The notes beneath the pieces were generated by a model. It did no database searches. It had not been told where the DNA came from and saw only the letters and a list, made by a program, of their open reading frames with translations. This document shows positions 35,260-47,842 of a stretch of DNA of 64,000 nt, in pieces (positions within the stretch are counted from its first letter, which is position 1; each line of letters opens with the position of its first letter). Made by a program: the position numbers and the translations under genes. This stretch comes from Pleurodeles waltl. Its lineage: Eukaryota; Chordata; Amphibia; Caudata; Salamandridae. The DNA lies in NCBI RefSeq assembly GCF_031143425.1, contig NC_090445.1, forward strand, positions 1,194,896,691 to 1,194,960,690. Direction: 5' to 3'.

Positions 35260-36950
35260 CCTTGGGGGCAGATTGGCCTATTTTAATGAGGCCAATCTGC
35301 CCCCAAGGGGGGCAGAAACCATTAGACACCAGGGAGTTGTTTTTTTGCGTGAATTTCACGCAAGGGGAGCGACCCCTTAGGCAAGGGTCGCTCCCTGGGG
35401 GGGGGGGGGATTATTTTAGGCCATTTCTGCCCCCCTGGGGGGGGTAGATCAGCCTATTTTGATTCGGCTGATCTGCCCCCAAGGGGGGCAGAAACCACTA
35501 GGCACCAGGGATTTTTTTGTTTTTCTGTTTTACAGATGGGGAGCGACCCCCTTGGACAAGGGTCGCTCCCCTGGAGGGGCAAAATGTATTTAGGCCATTT
35601 CTGCCCGCTTTGGGGGCAGATTGGCCGATTTTAGGTCAATCTGCCCCCAAGGGGGGCAGAAACCACTAGGCACCAGGGATCTTTTTTTTGCGCCGTCACA
35701 CAAGGGGAGCGACCTTGTAGTCAAGGGTCGCTCCCCGGGGGGGTGGGGGGGGGCAAATTATTTTTTGTGTTTTTATTTTTTTATTTTTTAGAGATGGGCA
35801 GCGACCCATCAGGCAAGGGTCGCTCCCCTGGGGGGCAAATTGTATTTAGACCATTTCTGCCCCCCTTGGGGGCAGATTGGTCGATTTTAGGTCAATCTGC
35901 CCCAAGGGGGCAGAAACCACTAGGCACCGGGATTTGTTTTTTGGCGCCAATGTCACGCAGGGGGAGCGACCCCGTAGGCAATGGTCGCTCCGGGGGGGGG
36001 GGGGGGTGGGGGTTCAGGGGGCAAATTTATTTTAGGCCATTTCTGCCCCCCCCTGTGGGCAGATCGGCCTATTATTAGGCCGATCTGCCCCCAGGGGGGG
36101 CAGAAACTTCTTGTTGCCAGAGCAAATTTTTTTTGTGTGTTTTTTTTTTGTTTGTTTGGTTTTTTTTAGAGATGGGGAGCGACCCATCAGACAAGGGTCG
36201 CTCCCCTGGGGGGCAAATTGTGTTTAGACCATTTCTGCCCCCCTTGGGGGCAGATTGGTCGATTTTAGGTCAATCTGCCCCAAGGGGGCAGAAACCACTA
36301 GGCACCGGGGATTTGTTTTTTGGCGCCAATGTCACGCAGGGGGAGCGACCCCGTAGGCAAGGGTCGCTCCGGGGGGGGGGAACGGGGGGGTGTTCGGGGG
36401 GCAAATTTATTTTAGGCCATTTCTGCCCCCCTTGGGGGCAGATTGGTCGATTTTTAGGTCAATCTGCAACCACTAGGCACCGGGGATTTGTTTTTGGCGC
36501 CAATGTCACGCAGGGGGAGCGACCCAGTAGGCAAGGGTCGCTCCGAGGTGGGGGGGGTGGGGGGGTTTGGGGGGGCAAATTTATTTTAGGCCATTTCTGC
36601 CCCCCCCCCAGGGGGGGCAGAAACCTCTATGCGCAAGGGCAAATGTTTTTTTTTTGTTTTTTTTTGTTTTTTGTTTGTTTGTTTTTTTAGAGATGGGGAG
36701 CGACCCATCAGACAAGGGTCGCTTCCCTGGGGGGCAAACTGTATTTAGAGCATTTCTGCCCCCTTTGAGGGCAGATTGGTCGATTTTAGGTCAATCTGCC
36801 CCCAAGGGGGCAGAAACCACTAGGCACCGGGAATTTGTTTTTTGGCGCCAATGTCACGCAGGGGTAGCGACCCCGTAGGCAAGGGTCGCACCTGGGCAGG
36901 GAGGGTTTGGGGGGGGTGGGGGATCAAATTTATTTTAGGGCATTTCCCCA
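35260..36950. repeat. GC-rich tandem array of palindromic units (about 150-250 bp, mostly near 180)
   Basis: About nine imperfect units, recognised by GGCAGAAACC near 35313, 35489, 35657, 35911, 36101, 36289, 36618 and 36810. Each holds two inverted repeats: AGCGACCC...GGGTCGCT and GGGGGCAGATTGG...CCAATCTGCCCCC-like arms. Units are separated by G runs of up to 14-16 (for example near 35398 and 35992) and by T-rich stretches. Confidence 0.85.
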
Positions 36951-36954
36951 CCCC

Positions 36955-39900
36955 TGGGGCCGGCTGAGCTAGAGGCCAAAATCCACATGTAGGCACTTTG
37001 CAAAAAACACCTCTGTTTTCTCCGAAAAAATATGTTGTGTCCACGTTGTGTTTTGGGCCATTCCCTTTCGTGGGCGCTAGGCCTACCCACACAAGTGAGG
37101 TACCATTTTTATGGAGAGACTTAGGGGAACGCTGGGTGGAAGGAAATTTGTGGCTCCTCTCAGATTCCAGAACTTTCTGTCACCGAAATGAGAGGAAAAA
37201 GTGTTTTTTGGCCAGATTTTGATGTTTGCAAAGGATTCTGGGTAACAGAACCTGGTCAGAGCCCCGCAAATCACCCCATCTTGGATTCCCCTAGGTCTCT
37301 AGTTTTCAAAAAAGCGCTGGTTTGCTAGGTTTCCCCAGGTGCCGGCTGAGCTAGAGGCCAAAATCCACACGTAGGCACTGTTTTCTATGAAAAAATGTGA
37401 TGTGTCCACGTTGTGTTTTGGGCCATTTCCTGTCGCGAGCGCTAGGCCTACCCACACAAGTGAGGTATAATTTTTATCGGGAGACGTGGGGGAACGCTGG
37501 GTGGAAGGAAATTTGTGGCTCCTCTCAGATTCCAGAACTTTCTGCCACAGAAATGTGAGGAACATGTGTTTTTTTAGCCAAATTTTGAGGTTTGCAAAGG
37601 ATTCTGGGTAACAGAACCTGGTCCGAGCCACACAAATCACCCCATCTTGGATTCCCCTAGGTCTCTAGTTTTCAGAAATGCACAGGTTTGGTAGGTTTCC
37701 CTAGGTGGCGGCTGAGCTAGAGGCCAAAATCTACAGGTAGGCACTTTGCTAAAAACAGGTCTATTTTCTGTGATGTGTCCACGTTGCGCTTTGGGGCGTT
37801 TCCTGTCGCGGGCGCTAGGCCTACCCACACAAGTGAGGTATCATTTTTATCGGGAGCCATGGGGGAGCGCTGGGTGGAAGGAAATTTGTGGCTCCTCTCA
37901 GATTGTAGAACTTTCTGCCACAGAAATGTGAGGAACATGTGTTTTTTTTAGCCAAATTTTGAGGTTTGCAAAGGATTCTGGGTAACAGAACCTGGTCCGA
38001 GCCACACAAGTCACCCCATCTTGGATTCCCCTAGGTCTCTAGTTTTCAGAAATGCACAGGTTTGGTAGGTTTCCCTAGGTGGCGGCTGAGCTACAGGCCA
38101 AAATCTACAGGTAGGCACTTTGCAAAAAACACCTCTGTTTTCCTTCAAAAATTTGGTTGTGTCCACGTTGCGCTTTGGGGCGTTTCCTGTCGTGGGCGCT
38201 AGGCCTACCCACACAAGTGAGGTATCATTTTTATCGGGAGACGTGGCGGAACGCTGGGTGGAAGGAAATTTGTGGCTCCTCTCAGATTCCAGAACTTTCT
38301 GCCACAGAAATGTGAGGAACATGTGTTTTTTTAGCCAAATTTTGAGGTTTGCAAAGGATTCTGGGTAACAGAACCTGGTCCGAGCCACACAAGTCACCCC
38401 ATCTTGGATTCCCCTAGGTCTCTAGTTTTCAGAAATGCACAGGTTTGGTAGGTTTCCCTAGGTGGCGGCTGAGCTACAGGCCAAAATCTACAGGTAGGCA
38501 CTTTGCAAAAAACACCTCTGTTTTCCTTCAAAAATTTGGTTGTGTCCACGTTGTGCTTTGGGGCGTTTCCTGTCGTGGGCGCTAGGCCTACCCACACAAG
38601 TGAGGTATCATTTTTATCGGGAGACGTGGGGGAACGGAGGTGGAAGGAAATTTGTGGCTCCTCTCAGATTCCAGAACTTTCTGCCACAGAAATGTGAGGA
38701 ACATGTGTTTTTTTAGCCAAATTTTGAGGTTTGCAAAGGATTCTGGGTAACAGAACCTGGTCCCAGCCACACAAGTCACCCCATCTTGGATTCCCCTAGG
38801 TCTCTAGTTTTCAGAAATGCACAGGTTTGGTAGGTTTCCCTAGGTGGCGGCTGAGCTACAGGCCAAAATCCACAGGTAGGCACTTTGCTAAAAACAGGTC
38901 TGTTTTCTGTGATGTGTCCACGTTGCGCTTTGGGGCGTTTCCTGTCGCGGGCGCTAGGCCTACCCACACAAGTGAGGTATCATTTTTATCGGGAGACGTG
39001 GGGGAACGCTGGATGGAAGGAAATTTGTGGCTCCTCTCAGATTCCAGAACTTTCTGCCACAGAAATGTGAGGAACATGTGTTTTTTTAGCCACATTTTGA
39101 GGTTTGCAAAGGATTCTGGGTAACAGAACCTGGTCCCAGCCACACAAGTCACCCCATCTTGGATTCCCCTAGGTCTCTAGTTTTCAGAAATGCACAGGTT
39201 TGGTAGGTTTCCCTAGGTGGCGGCTGAGCTACAGGCCAAAATCTACAGGTAGGCACTTTGCAAAAAACACCTCTGTTTTCCTTCAAAAATTTGGTTGTGT
39301 CCACGTTGCGCTTTGGGGCGTTTCCTGTCGTGGGCGCTAGGCCTACCCACACAAGTGAGGTATCATTTTTATCGGGAGACGTGGGGGAACGCTGGGTGGA
39401 AGGAAATTTGTGGCTCCTCTCAGATTCCAGAACTTTCTGCCACAGAAATGTGAGGAACATGTGTTTTTTTAGCCAAATTTTGAGGTTTGCAAAGGATTCT
39501 GGGTAACAGAACCTGGTCCCAGCCACACAAGTCACCCCATCTTGGATTCCCCTAGGTCTCTAGTTTTCAGAAATGCACAGGTTTGGTAGGTTTCCCTAGG
39601 TGGCGGCTGAGCTACAGGCCAAAATCCACAGGTAGGCACTTTGCTAAAAACAGGTCTATTTTCTGTGATATGTCCACGTTGCGCTTTGGGGCGTTTCCTG
39701 TCGTGGGCGCTAGGCCTACCCACACAAGTGAGGTATCATTTTTATCGGGAGACGTGGGGGAACGCTGGGTGGAAGGAAATTTGTGGCTCCTCTCAGATTC
39801 CAGAACTTTCTGCCACAGAAATGTGAGGAACATGTGTTTTTTTAGCCACATTTTGAGGTTTGCAAAGGATTCTGGGTAACAGAACCTGGTCCCAGACACA

Positions 39901-41645
39901 CAAGTCACCCCATCTTGGATTCCCCCAGGTCTCTAGTTTTCAGAAATGCACAGGTTTGGTAGGTTTCCCTAGGTGGCGGCTGAGCTACAGGCCAAAATCT
40001 ACAGGTAGGCACTTTGCAAAAAACACCTCTGTTTTCCTTCAAAAATGTGGTTGTGTCCACGTTGCGCTTTGGGGTGTTTCCTGTCGTGGGCGCTAGGCCT
40101 ACCCACACAAGTGAGGTATCATTTTTATTGGGAGACGTGGGGGAACGCTGGGTGGAAGGAAATTTGTGGCTCCTCTCAGATTCCAGAACTTTCTACCACA
40201 GAAATGTGAGGAACATGTGTTTTTTTAGCCAAATTTTGAGGTTTGCAAAGGATTCTGGGTAACAGAACATGGTCCCAGCCACACAAGTCACCCCATCTGG
40301 GATTCCCCTAGGTCTCTAGTTTTCAGAAATGCACAGGTTTGGTAGGTTTCCCTAGGTGGCGGCTGAGCTACAGGCCAAAATCCACAGGTAGGCACTTTGC
40401 TAAAAACAGGTCTATTTTCTGTGATGTGTCCACGTTGCGCTTTGGGGCGTTTCCTGTCGCGGGCGCTAGGCCTACCCACACAAGTGAGGTATAATTTTTA
40501 TCGGGAGACGTGGGGGAACGCTGGGTGGAAGGAAATTTGTGGCTCCTCTCAGATTCCAGAACTTTCTGCCACAGAAATGTGAGGAACATGTGTTTTTTTA
40601 GCCACATTTTGAGGTTTGCAAAGGATTCTGGGTAACAGAACCTGGTCCCAGACACACAAGTCACCCCATCTTGGATTCCCCCAGGTCTCTAGTTTTCAGA
40701 AATGCACAGGTTTGGTAGGTTTCCCTAGGTGGCGGTTGAGCTACAGGCCAAAATCTACAGGTAGGCACTTTGCAAAAAACACCTCTGTTTTCCTTCAAAA
40801 ATTTGGTTGTGTCCACGTTGCGCTTTGGGGCGTTTCCTGTCGTGGGCGCTAGGCCTACCCACACAAGTGAGGTATCATTTTTATCGGGAGACGTGGGGGA
40901 ACGCTGGGTGGAAGGAAATTTGTGGCTCCTCTCAGATTCCAGAACTTTCTGCCACAGAAATGTGAGGAACATGTGTTTTTTTAGCCACATTTTGAGGTTT
41001 GCAAAGGATTCTGGGTAACAGAACCTGGTCCCAGCCACACAAGTCACCCCATCTTGGATTCCCCTAGGTCTCTAGTTTTCAGAAATGCACAGGTTTGGTA
41101 GGTTTCCCTAGGTGGCGGCTGAGCTACAGGCCAAAATCTACAGGTAGGCACTTTGCTAAAAACAGGTCTGTTTTCTGTGATGTGTCCACGTTGCGCTTTG
41201 GGGCGTTTCCTGTCGCGGGCGCTAGGCCTACCCACACAAGTGAGGTATCATTTTTATCGGGAGACGTGGGGGAACGCTGGGTGGAAGGAAATGTGTGGCT
41301 CCTCTCAGATTCCAGAACTTTCTGCCACAGAAATGTGAGGAACATGTGTTTTTTAGCCAAATTTTGAGGTTTGCAAAGGATTCTGGGTAACAGAACCTGG
41401 TCCCAGCCACACAAGTCACCCCATCTTGGATTCCCCTAGGTCTCTAGTTTTCAGAAATGCACAGGTTTGGTAGGTTTCCCTAGGTGGCGGCTGAGCTACA
41501 GGCCAAAATCTACAGGTAGGCACTCTGCTAAAAACAGGTCTGTTTTCTGCGATGTGTCCACGTTGTGTTTTGGGGCGTATCCTGTCGCGGGCGCTAGGCC
41601 TACCCACACAAGTGAGGTATCATTTTTATCAGGAGACTTGGGGGA
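36955..41645. repeat. Tandem satellite-like array with dimeric higher-order structure
   Basis: About 13 units aligned on GTAGGCACT at roughly 36990, 37370, 37737, 38111, 38494, 38876, 39249, 39632, 40005, 40387, 40761, 41143 and 41516. Two unit types are visible. Type A (about 382 bp) has CAAAAAACACCTCTG and TTCAAAAATTTGG. Type B (about 374 bp) has CTAAAAACAGGTCTG and lacks the latter. From 38494 to 41143 they alternate A-B with a period near 756 bp. The last unit is truncated. Confidence 0.9.
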
Positions 41646-42716
41646 ACATAGAATAGCAAAACAAGTGTTATTGCCCCTTGTCTTTCTCTACATTTTTCCC
41701 TTCCAAATGTAAGACAGTGTGTAAAAAAGACATCTATTTGAGAAATGCCCTGTAATTCACATGCTAGTATGGGCACCCTGGAATTCAGAGATGTGCAAAT
41801 AACCACTGCTTCTCAACACCTTATCTTGTGCCCATTTTGGAAATACAAAGGTTTTCTTGATAGCTATTTTTTACTCTTTATATTTCAGCAAATGAATTGC
41901 TGTATACCCAGCATAGAATGAAAACCCACTGCAGGGTGCAGGTCATTTATTGGCTCTGGGTACCTAGAGTTCTTGATGAACCTACAAGCCCTATATATCC
42001 CCGCAACCAGAAGAGTCCAGCAGACGTAACGGTATATTGCTTTCGAAAATCTGACATTGCAGGAAAAAATTACAGAGTAAAACTTAGAGAAAAATGGATG
42101 TTTTTTTCACCTCAATTTCAATATTTTTCTTTTTCGGTTGTTATTTTCTGTAGGAAACCCTTGTAGGATCTACACAAATTACCCCTTGCTGAATTCAGAA
42201 TTTTGTCTACTTTTCAGAAATGTTGCGGTTTCTGGGATCCAGCATTGGTTTCATGCCCATTTCTGTCACTGACTGGAAGGACGCTGAAAGCACAAAAAAT
42301 CGTAAAAATGGGGTATGTCCCAGTAAAATGCCAAAATTGTGTTGAAAAATTGGGTTTTCTGATTCAAGTCTGCCTGTTCCTGAAAGCTGGGAAGCTGGTG
42401 ATTTTATCACCGCAAACCCTTTGTTGATGCCCTTTTCAGGGAAAAAACCACAAGCCTTCTTCTGCAGCCCATTTTTCAAATTTTTTAAAAAAAAACGAAA
42501 TTTTCACTGTTTTTTGGCTAATTTCTTGGCCTCCTTCTGGGGAACCCACAAAGTCTGGGTACCTCTAGAATCCCTAGGATGTTGGAAAAAAAGGACGCAA
42601 ATTTGGCGTGGGTAGCTTACGTGAACAAAAAGTTATGAGGGCCTAAGCGCGAACTGCTCCAAATAGCCAAAAAAAGGCTCGGCACAGGAGGGGGAAAAGG
42701 CCTGGCAGCGAAGGGG
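41646..42716. other. Unique right arm of the TTAA element
   Basis: About 1.07 kb with no tandem structure and no recognisable protein, ending at the inverted terminus next to TTAA. Confidence 0.6.
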
Positions 42717-42940
42717 TTAAGGACTTGTTTGCTGCCTGCCACTCTCCACACCTGCTCAGATATGCATCAACAGGGATGTGGAATTCCTATCACCTGGGAC
42801 ATATTGTTTGGGGTCAAGGGCAACAAGTTTTCATCATTATTTTGTCCTTAGGACAAGTAGGTCCCGCCCCCTGCAGCACAAACCCTTTGGCTGCTAATTT
42901 ACAGAGAAGGGAATTGTCTGCAGTTAAGGTGATATGTGTG
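42717..42940 (-). pseudogene. Ty3/gypsy fragment, unit 2, distal part
   Basis: Continuation of the gypsy integrase fragment beyond the TTAA insertion. It holds the zinc-finger cysteines and decayed upstream sequence, matching 12211-12430. Confidence 0.7.
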
Positions 42941-43940
42941 TCCATAAATTAATGCTGTTCAAACTTGTATTTATGGTTCATTAATGAAAAGCCTTCATTA
43001 TTAGGGTGAGCGCTGTAAATAAACGTTTTATGGTTACACTGCACTACTGACAGTGGTTCCAGTAAAAAAAAAAAAAAAAGTGTACATACATTATTGAAAA
43101 GTTTAACACTATGAGGTTAAGTATAATGCTCCCAGTGTTCTCTCTGATTAGATGCAAATGTTTGCAGAACCTCGTAAGCAAGCGTGATGAGACTTTGCTT
43201 TCAAAATAAAATATGCAGAAAAAAATGCAAGAAGGTAAAAAAACGCTTTGCTACTATGAAATTTTAGATGCTATTTCTTTGAAGCGTCATTTACTAAAAT
43301 GTGTTGATGCATGCTAGTATTTCCCAAAAATATTCCTAGTGGAAAATCAGTGTAACCGCTTTCAACAAGATTATGGGAAGCATGTAAATAAACAAGCACT
43401 GGCAAAGCCAAAGATCCAACATTTTTTGTGTGTCTTGTGGTTTTGTCAATGCATGTCTTGTTTTGACATGGTTTTTTGTTACTCTTTATTGTTGTGGGAG
43501 TTGCCAGGCCCTCACCATTGTAACAAACACTGGGAAAATGCAAAAAAAAAGTTTTTGGTCTCAAAAAGCACCACACAGTGACGTAACAAAGGCCCCACCG
43601 CCCCACTCCAGGGAGCCCACTCAACACAGCACTCTGAGAAGTCACGCAGATAGCATTGACGGAGAACACACTCTGAGCGTTGAGAGACAGCTTCCCCTAT
43701 CTTGGTGTGACAATTGCCCCTTCCCAGTAGCGCTACTGGGAATTGAACATAATACTATTATTATCAAAATGAAAGAACAATTTAAAAATATGGGCATCCC
43801 TACCACTGACAACAGAGGGCTAGAGCATATATTTTAAAATGGTCTCTCTTCCTTGTTTTCTAAATGTACTACAACACTATCCCTTTACACTGCCACCTTC
43901 ATTTTTTACAGTCTCAAATCAACACTTTCCTTCCTACTTA
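42941..43940. other. Unclassified, AT-rich, unit 2
   Basis: Paralogue of 12431-13429, including the 18-bp palindrome (near 43726) and an A run near 43066-43079 that is longer than in unit 1. No protein is recognised. Confidence 0.5.
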
Positions 43941-44975
43941 GGAGTATATGCTTGGAAGAACTATTTAGGTCAGATCGAGCTGTCGCTGGGTCATCTCGTT
44001 GGGGTTAGTTGTGTCTACTTACTCGAGTTACTTCTTGTTCAAGTGAAAAGAGCACTGCCTCATGGTCTGTAGTTTTGCAGTGTATATAAGACAGCGCTCC
44101 TCCTCTTGTGAGTGTTTTAAAGGCTTCCCAAAGTGTATTCGGGAGGAGTCTGATCTTCCATTAAAACCAAAGTACTTCATGAGGGTGTAATGGAGAAAAC
44201 CACCAAAGGTATCTTCTATGAACCACCAGGCATTCAAATGAAATGGCCCACATCTCCACACGGTGAGCCCGATGATCTACTGACTGTCAGTACGGAGTGA
44301 TCTGAAAGCCCCCTCAAGAGTATATGTGTGGAAAATGTTGCCAATTAATGCAGAAAGAGTACAGAAATAATATGAGAAGAGGTGTCATGGGGGGGGGGTA
44401 ATAAGTATATTAGTTGTCCCTACTATGGTGTAGCTGTCATTCATCGACAAACCCTAGTACCTCAGCCCATGTGGAAAGGTGCAGTGACATTGTGGTCACC
44501 GAACAGGAGTCTCTGTCAAATCGAGTGTTCATTATATTTTTGAAATCCCCACGAAATAATATGTCCGGGCTTTGGTTTGCTACCAGCTGGGAGATAGCTT
44601 CCAACGTGGGATCTGGCATCTGTGGGAGAGCATACAAACTGAATAGCATCTATGTACAACCCTCTATGATTCCAGTCACCATTACATAATGAGCAAAGAG
44701 GCCCTTAGATACTTAATGTATAATAAGTGGAAAGGTTTTCTTCAAAGGATAGCTACCCTTCTGGAACCTTGGTTGTATCCTGAGTGGTATGCTCTTGAGT
44801 AGCCATACCTGCCCAGGAAGGAATATTTTGTAATCTTTAAGTGGATCTCCTGGAACATCAGGACAGCGGGCTGGAATCTTAACATATAACATGACCGCTT
44901 CTCTTTTAAATTTGTCATTAATGCTGTTGACGTTCCAGTATATGATACAGTAGCCCACCCCATGAGGTTGAAAGA
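43941..44975 (-). pseudogene. L1-like ORF2 endonuclease and linker, unit 2
   Basis: Paralogue of 13430-14460, with the same motifs and breaks. The N-terminal endonuclease strand is slightly better preserved here (YWNVNSINDKFKREAVML in one frame). The reverse transcriptase core is absent. Confidence 0.75.
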
Positions 44976-45688
44976 CCAAGTCTGGGGGTCATCTGAGGTG
45001 GGTATATGTTAGAAGGTATGTGGTGAGGAGGCTGTAACCCCCCTGGCCCTGCAACTTGAAAAGGGGAACCAACAGATTGGATAATACAAACCTAAGTCTA
45101 TAATGTGCAGCAACTGAACTCCCATCCCTCCCCTCCACGCTACACTTCTCCCCATGAAGCACCTGTCGCCCAGAATCTAAAATCTAATCACAAAAGACCC
45201 AAACAGGACTAAATGGATGCTACCAACTATGGAAGGTTGTTAGTGCAGTGGTTCATGAGACAAATCAGTAGGTGATATTAACAGTACAAGGAAAGTCCAG
45301 CAGGACCCTAATCATTAATGTCTTTTTTGTCACAGCCCTAGAGGAGTTCCCAGCAGACAAGGGGCTCAGATGTTATAGGGCTATTAGGCATAGCGTCCTC
45401 AGACCAATATTTTCTTCTGTTTCCTCTTGTGCGGCACAGGAGCTGCTTCCATGCAGTGGCATCCTCCCTCTTGTTCGATGAGTCCAATGGGGGATAACGC
45501 CCATGGCTGAATTCCAGGTGTTCCTCCTCCCCAGACCACGCAATCTTAGGTGTGTCCAAAAGCAAAGATTTATCCTTATAGATAACTTTGAGGCATGCCG
45601 GGAAATCTAGCATGTACTATATTTCCATAGCCCTGAGCTTCTCCTTCAATGCCAGAATCGAGCGTCTTTGTTGTTGTACTTCAAATGT
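44976..45688 (-). other. L1-like element, stretch between ORF1 and ORF2, unit 2
   Basis: Paralogue of 14461-15176. Nothing further is recognised. Confidence 0.45.
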
Positions 45689-46344
45689 TTAGCCTAAGAA
45701 GAGCATAAAAGGGGCCAACCCAAAGTAGAGTTTAGCTTGTATATTGGCTTCACATAGGATGACAACTCTATCCACAAAATTTGGGATCTTGTAATTTATT
45801 GGTCTTGGTGGGTGACTACTTCTCAGTGGCAGATAATTGGCTGGTGACCTATGTGCTCTCTCCACCACGAAATTGAATAACACATCCTCCGCCGGGATCC
45901 ATGACCTCAGCCACTCGGTGACGAAAAGCTTGAGGCGGGGCCCCTCTGCCCGTTCTTGGTCCCTCATGATCAGATATTGTTCAGTCTGGATCCGCCCTCT
46001 GAGTTTTTAGCAGTTGCCTCCAGGTGACTCACCGTATGTTGAAGGGCTGATACTGTAGTCTGAAGTGTATGAGCAGAGTCTTTTATTTCAGACAGTTGAC
46101 CTGCCTCAGTTACATTGTAAACTGTATTCAGGAAGTCCTGATGGAGCAGTGATAAGTCAAGAATCAACTCACGCATCTTACTCTCAAAGGAGGTTCTCTA
46201 GTCCTGAATGGCTTTTAGTTTGGATGCTGTGGAGTTCGGCATGGCACAGACTCCTGGGTGGCCCTGCATCATGGAGCACTTTTGCCTGCCAAACTTCTCT
46301 ATCTTGCCCTGCCTTGGACGGTTGGACAGCTTATCTTTGCCCAT
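45689..46344 (-). pseudogene. L1-like ORF1, unit 2
   Basis: Paralogue of 15177-15832: ATG at 46342-46344, TAG at 46198, a coiled-coil-like segment and a C-terminal ERAHRSP...PPRPINYKIPNF region after the same frame change. Shared breaks show that the LINE was dead before duplication. Confidence 0.78.
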
Positions 46345-46866
46345 ACTCGGTCTAAAGTGGGTAGAATGGCTAAAAGGCAGGTGCCAAAATGGGGAAGGGG
46401 CACTGAGGAAGGAAGTACAGTGTTGCCAAATAGGCATGGACTCTGTCCAGTAGGTCCAGCAGGAGCAAGCAGTCAACACCCTTCCCAGATCGAGAGATTC
46501 TAAGACTACTGAAGCGTTGCTCAAGGGAGACTGGCAGACTCCCAGCTGTGGCAGGACTCTACACCAAGCCGTTGACAGGTATTTATATACTGACCAGGCA
46601 CCACTGCTTAAGCACCCCTTTCTGCCAGCTGTAGTAACAGAATGGCATCTGTGGGGTACGACATGCAGCGTGCACTGTTCCTTCAATCTTGGGTGTGATG
46701 AAGAGATTACCGGGCAAGGCCACGGTGGTGCACAATACATCTGCTGACAAGCTTCAATCCACACTGGAATGTGGGCTGCTCGCTGCAACAGCAGGTCAGG
46801 GAGCTCTAAAACACAAGGCAGTCCGGACACTCCTCTAGAAACACAACAAGGACCACTGCACCCCAG
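46345..46866 (-). other. Probable 5' region of the L1-like element, unit 2
   Basis: Matches 15833-16356. Homology to unit 1 ends at GGACCACTGCACCCC (46866). Confidence 0.5.
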
Positions 46867-47798
46867 CTGTCACTGTCAAAAGAGGTTTGCGGGTTGCCCA
46901 TTTTGATAGTTTCCAAGGACCGCAATGTTGCCACGGACTGGGATCAGGGGTTCCAGTGGCACACTGGTCTGCGGTTTCCACTCCCCGAGAGAGAGAGAGG
47001 ATCAACTACGCCAGGGTCTCTACCCTCAGGGTGGCCAATCTACTTGCTGATAAGCCAGATTAGAATGGCTGGTACTGGGACGGGGCATGGACCTGAGGTT
47101 CGAGCATCCACCATCTTTGGCCGTTGCCCGTGACCCTCCATTAAAAAAAAATATATACTTTTTATTTGATACATATGGAGCCACATGTTATATTACAGTA
47201 TACAACAGTTAGAGCAGTATATCCACTGCCGTTGTCCGGCATCTTCATTGGCATTCACTCTTAACTATATTTAAGAGTCTAAAATCCTAATTTAAAATAA
47301 ACAATGGCACATGTTTGTTTTTCCATGCTCAGTCTCATGCCCTGACTAGCGGTTGTTTCTCACTTGTATGCAGGAACATGTATTTCACTTGAGCAAAAAC
47401 ACTGCTTTCGGCCTGTGCAGATACAGCATTGTACACATTGTGCTTACTCTTACTGTGTACATAATTTGTGCTGCTTCCAGTGGTCCCAGTGGTTCCATGG
47501 ACGATGTGACACTCATTTCTCCCTCTGACATTTAAGATGGAGCTAATTCAGGTACTGTTTTCAGCTTCATTTTGCCTGCTGCATGTTTCTGCAGCCCCTC
47601 GTTGTTTGTAAAGGTAATTTGCTTTTTATAATTTGATATCGCTCATTTTATACTTATATATTTATCAATGTGATTTATAAGATGTGATAGAATTTAGAGA
47701 AAGTACAAGATTAATATGTTAATTCGAGCATTTTACATCATTTATAATAAAAACTGGCCTTTTCTAAATATTATTTTGCTTCCTAATTGCTTTAATTG

Positions 47799-47800
<2 letters not shown>
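46867..47800. other. Unclassified flank right of the duplication
   Basis: No coding sequence recognised. A run AAAAAAAAATATATACTTTT near 47143 could be the 3' tail of a minus-strand retroelement. The remainder is AT-rich. Confidence 0.4.

Positions 47801-47842
<42 letters not shown>
47801..47842. repeat. (AT)n microsatellite
   Basis: About 42 bases of uninterrupted AT dinucleotides. Confidence 0.95.

Larger units (their letters stand above)
34994..42716. mobile_element. piggyBac-like non-autonomous element of 7.7 kb, TTAA-flanked
   Basis: Unit 1 carries a single TTAA (12211-12214) in TGCTTAAGGAC. Here TTAA stands at both 34990-34993 and 42717-42720 around 7723 bp. Duplication of exactly TTAA is the signature of piggyBac-superfamily transposases. 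Ends are inverted: TCCCTTCTGTGCCCAGG on the left against CCCCTTCGCTGCCAGG from the right, and the CCCTT start is also common in piggyBac families. No transposase is seen. The inside consists of a palindromic GC-rich array (35260-36950), a 0.38-kb tandem array (36955-41645) and a unique right arm. Confidence 0.8.

Noticed and set aside
35037..36878. Gly/Pro-rich open frames of up to 185 codons on the plus strand in the GC-rich array
   Set aside because: Produced by palindromic G/C-rich repeats, with frames shifting from unit to unit. No recognisable domain.
37083..41607. Recurring open frames of 61-128 codons on both strands across the 0.38-kb array
   Set aside because: They repeat with the unit, occur on both strands at once and have no family resemblance. 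They follow from a repeat unit that lacks stops.
35260..41645. CRISPR-like array
   Set aside because: The repeats are head-to-tail units of 150-380 bp without short direct repeats separating unique spacers, and the context is vertebrate.
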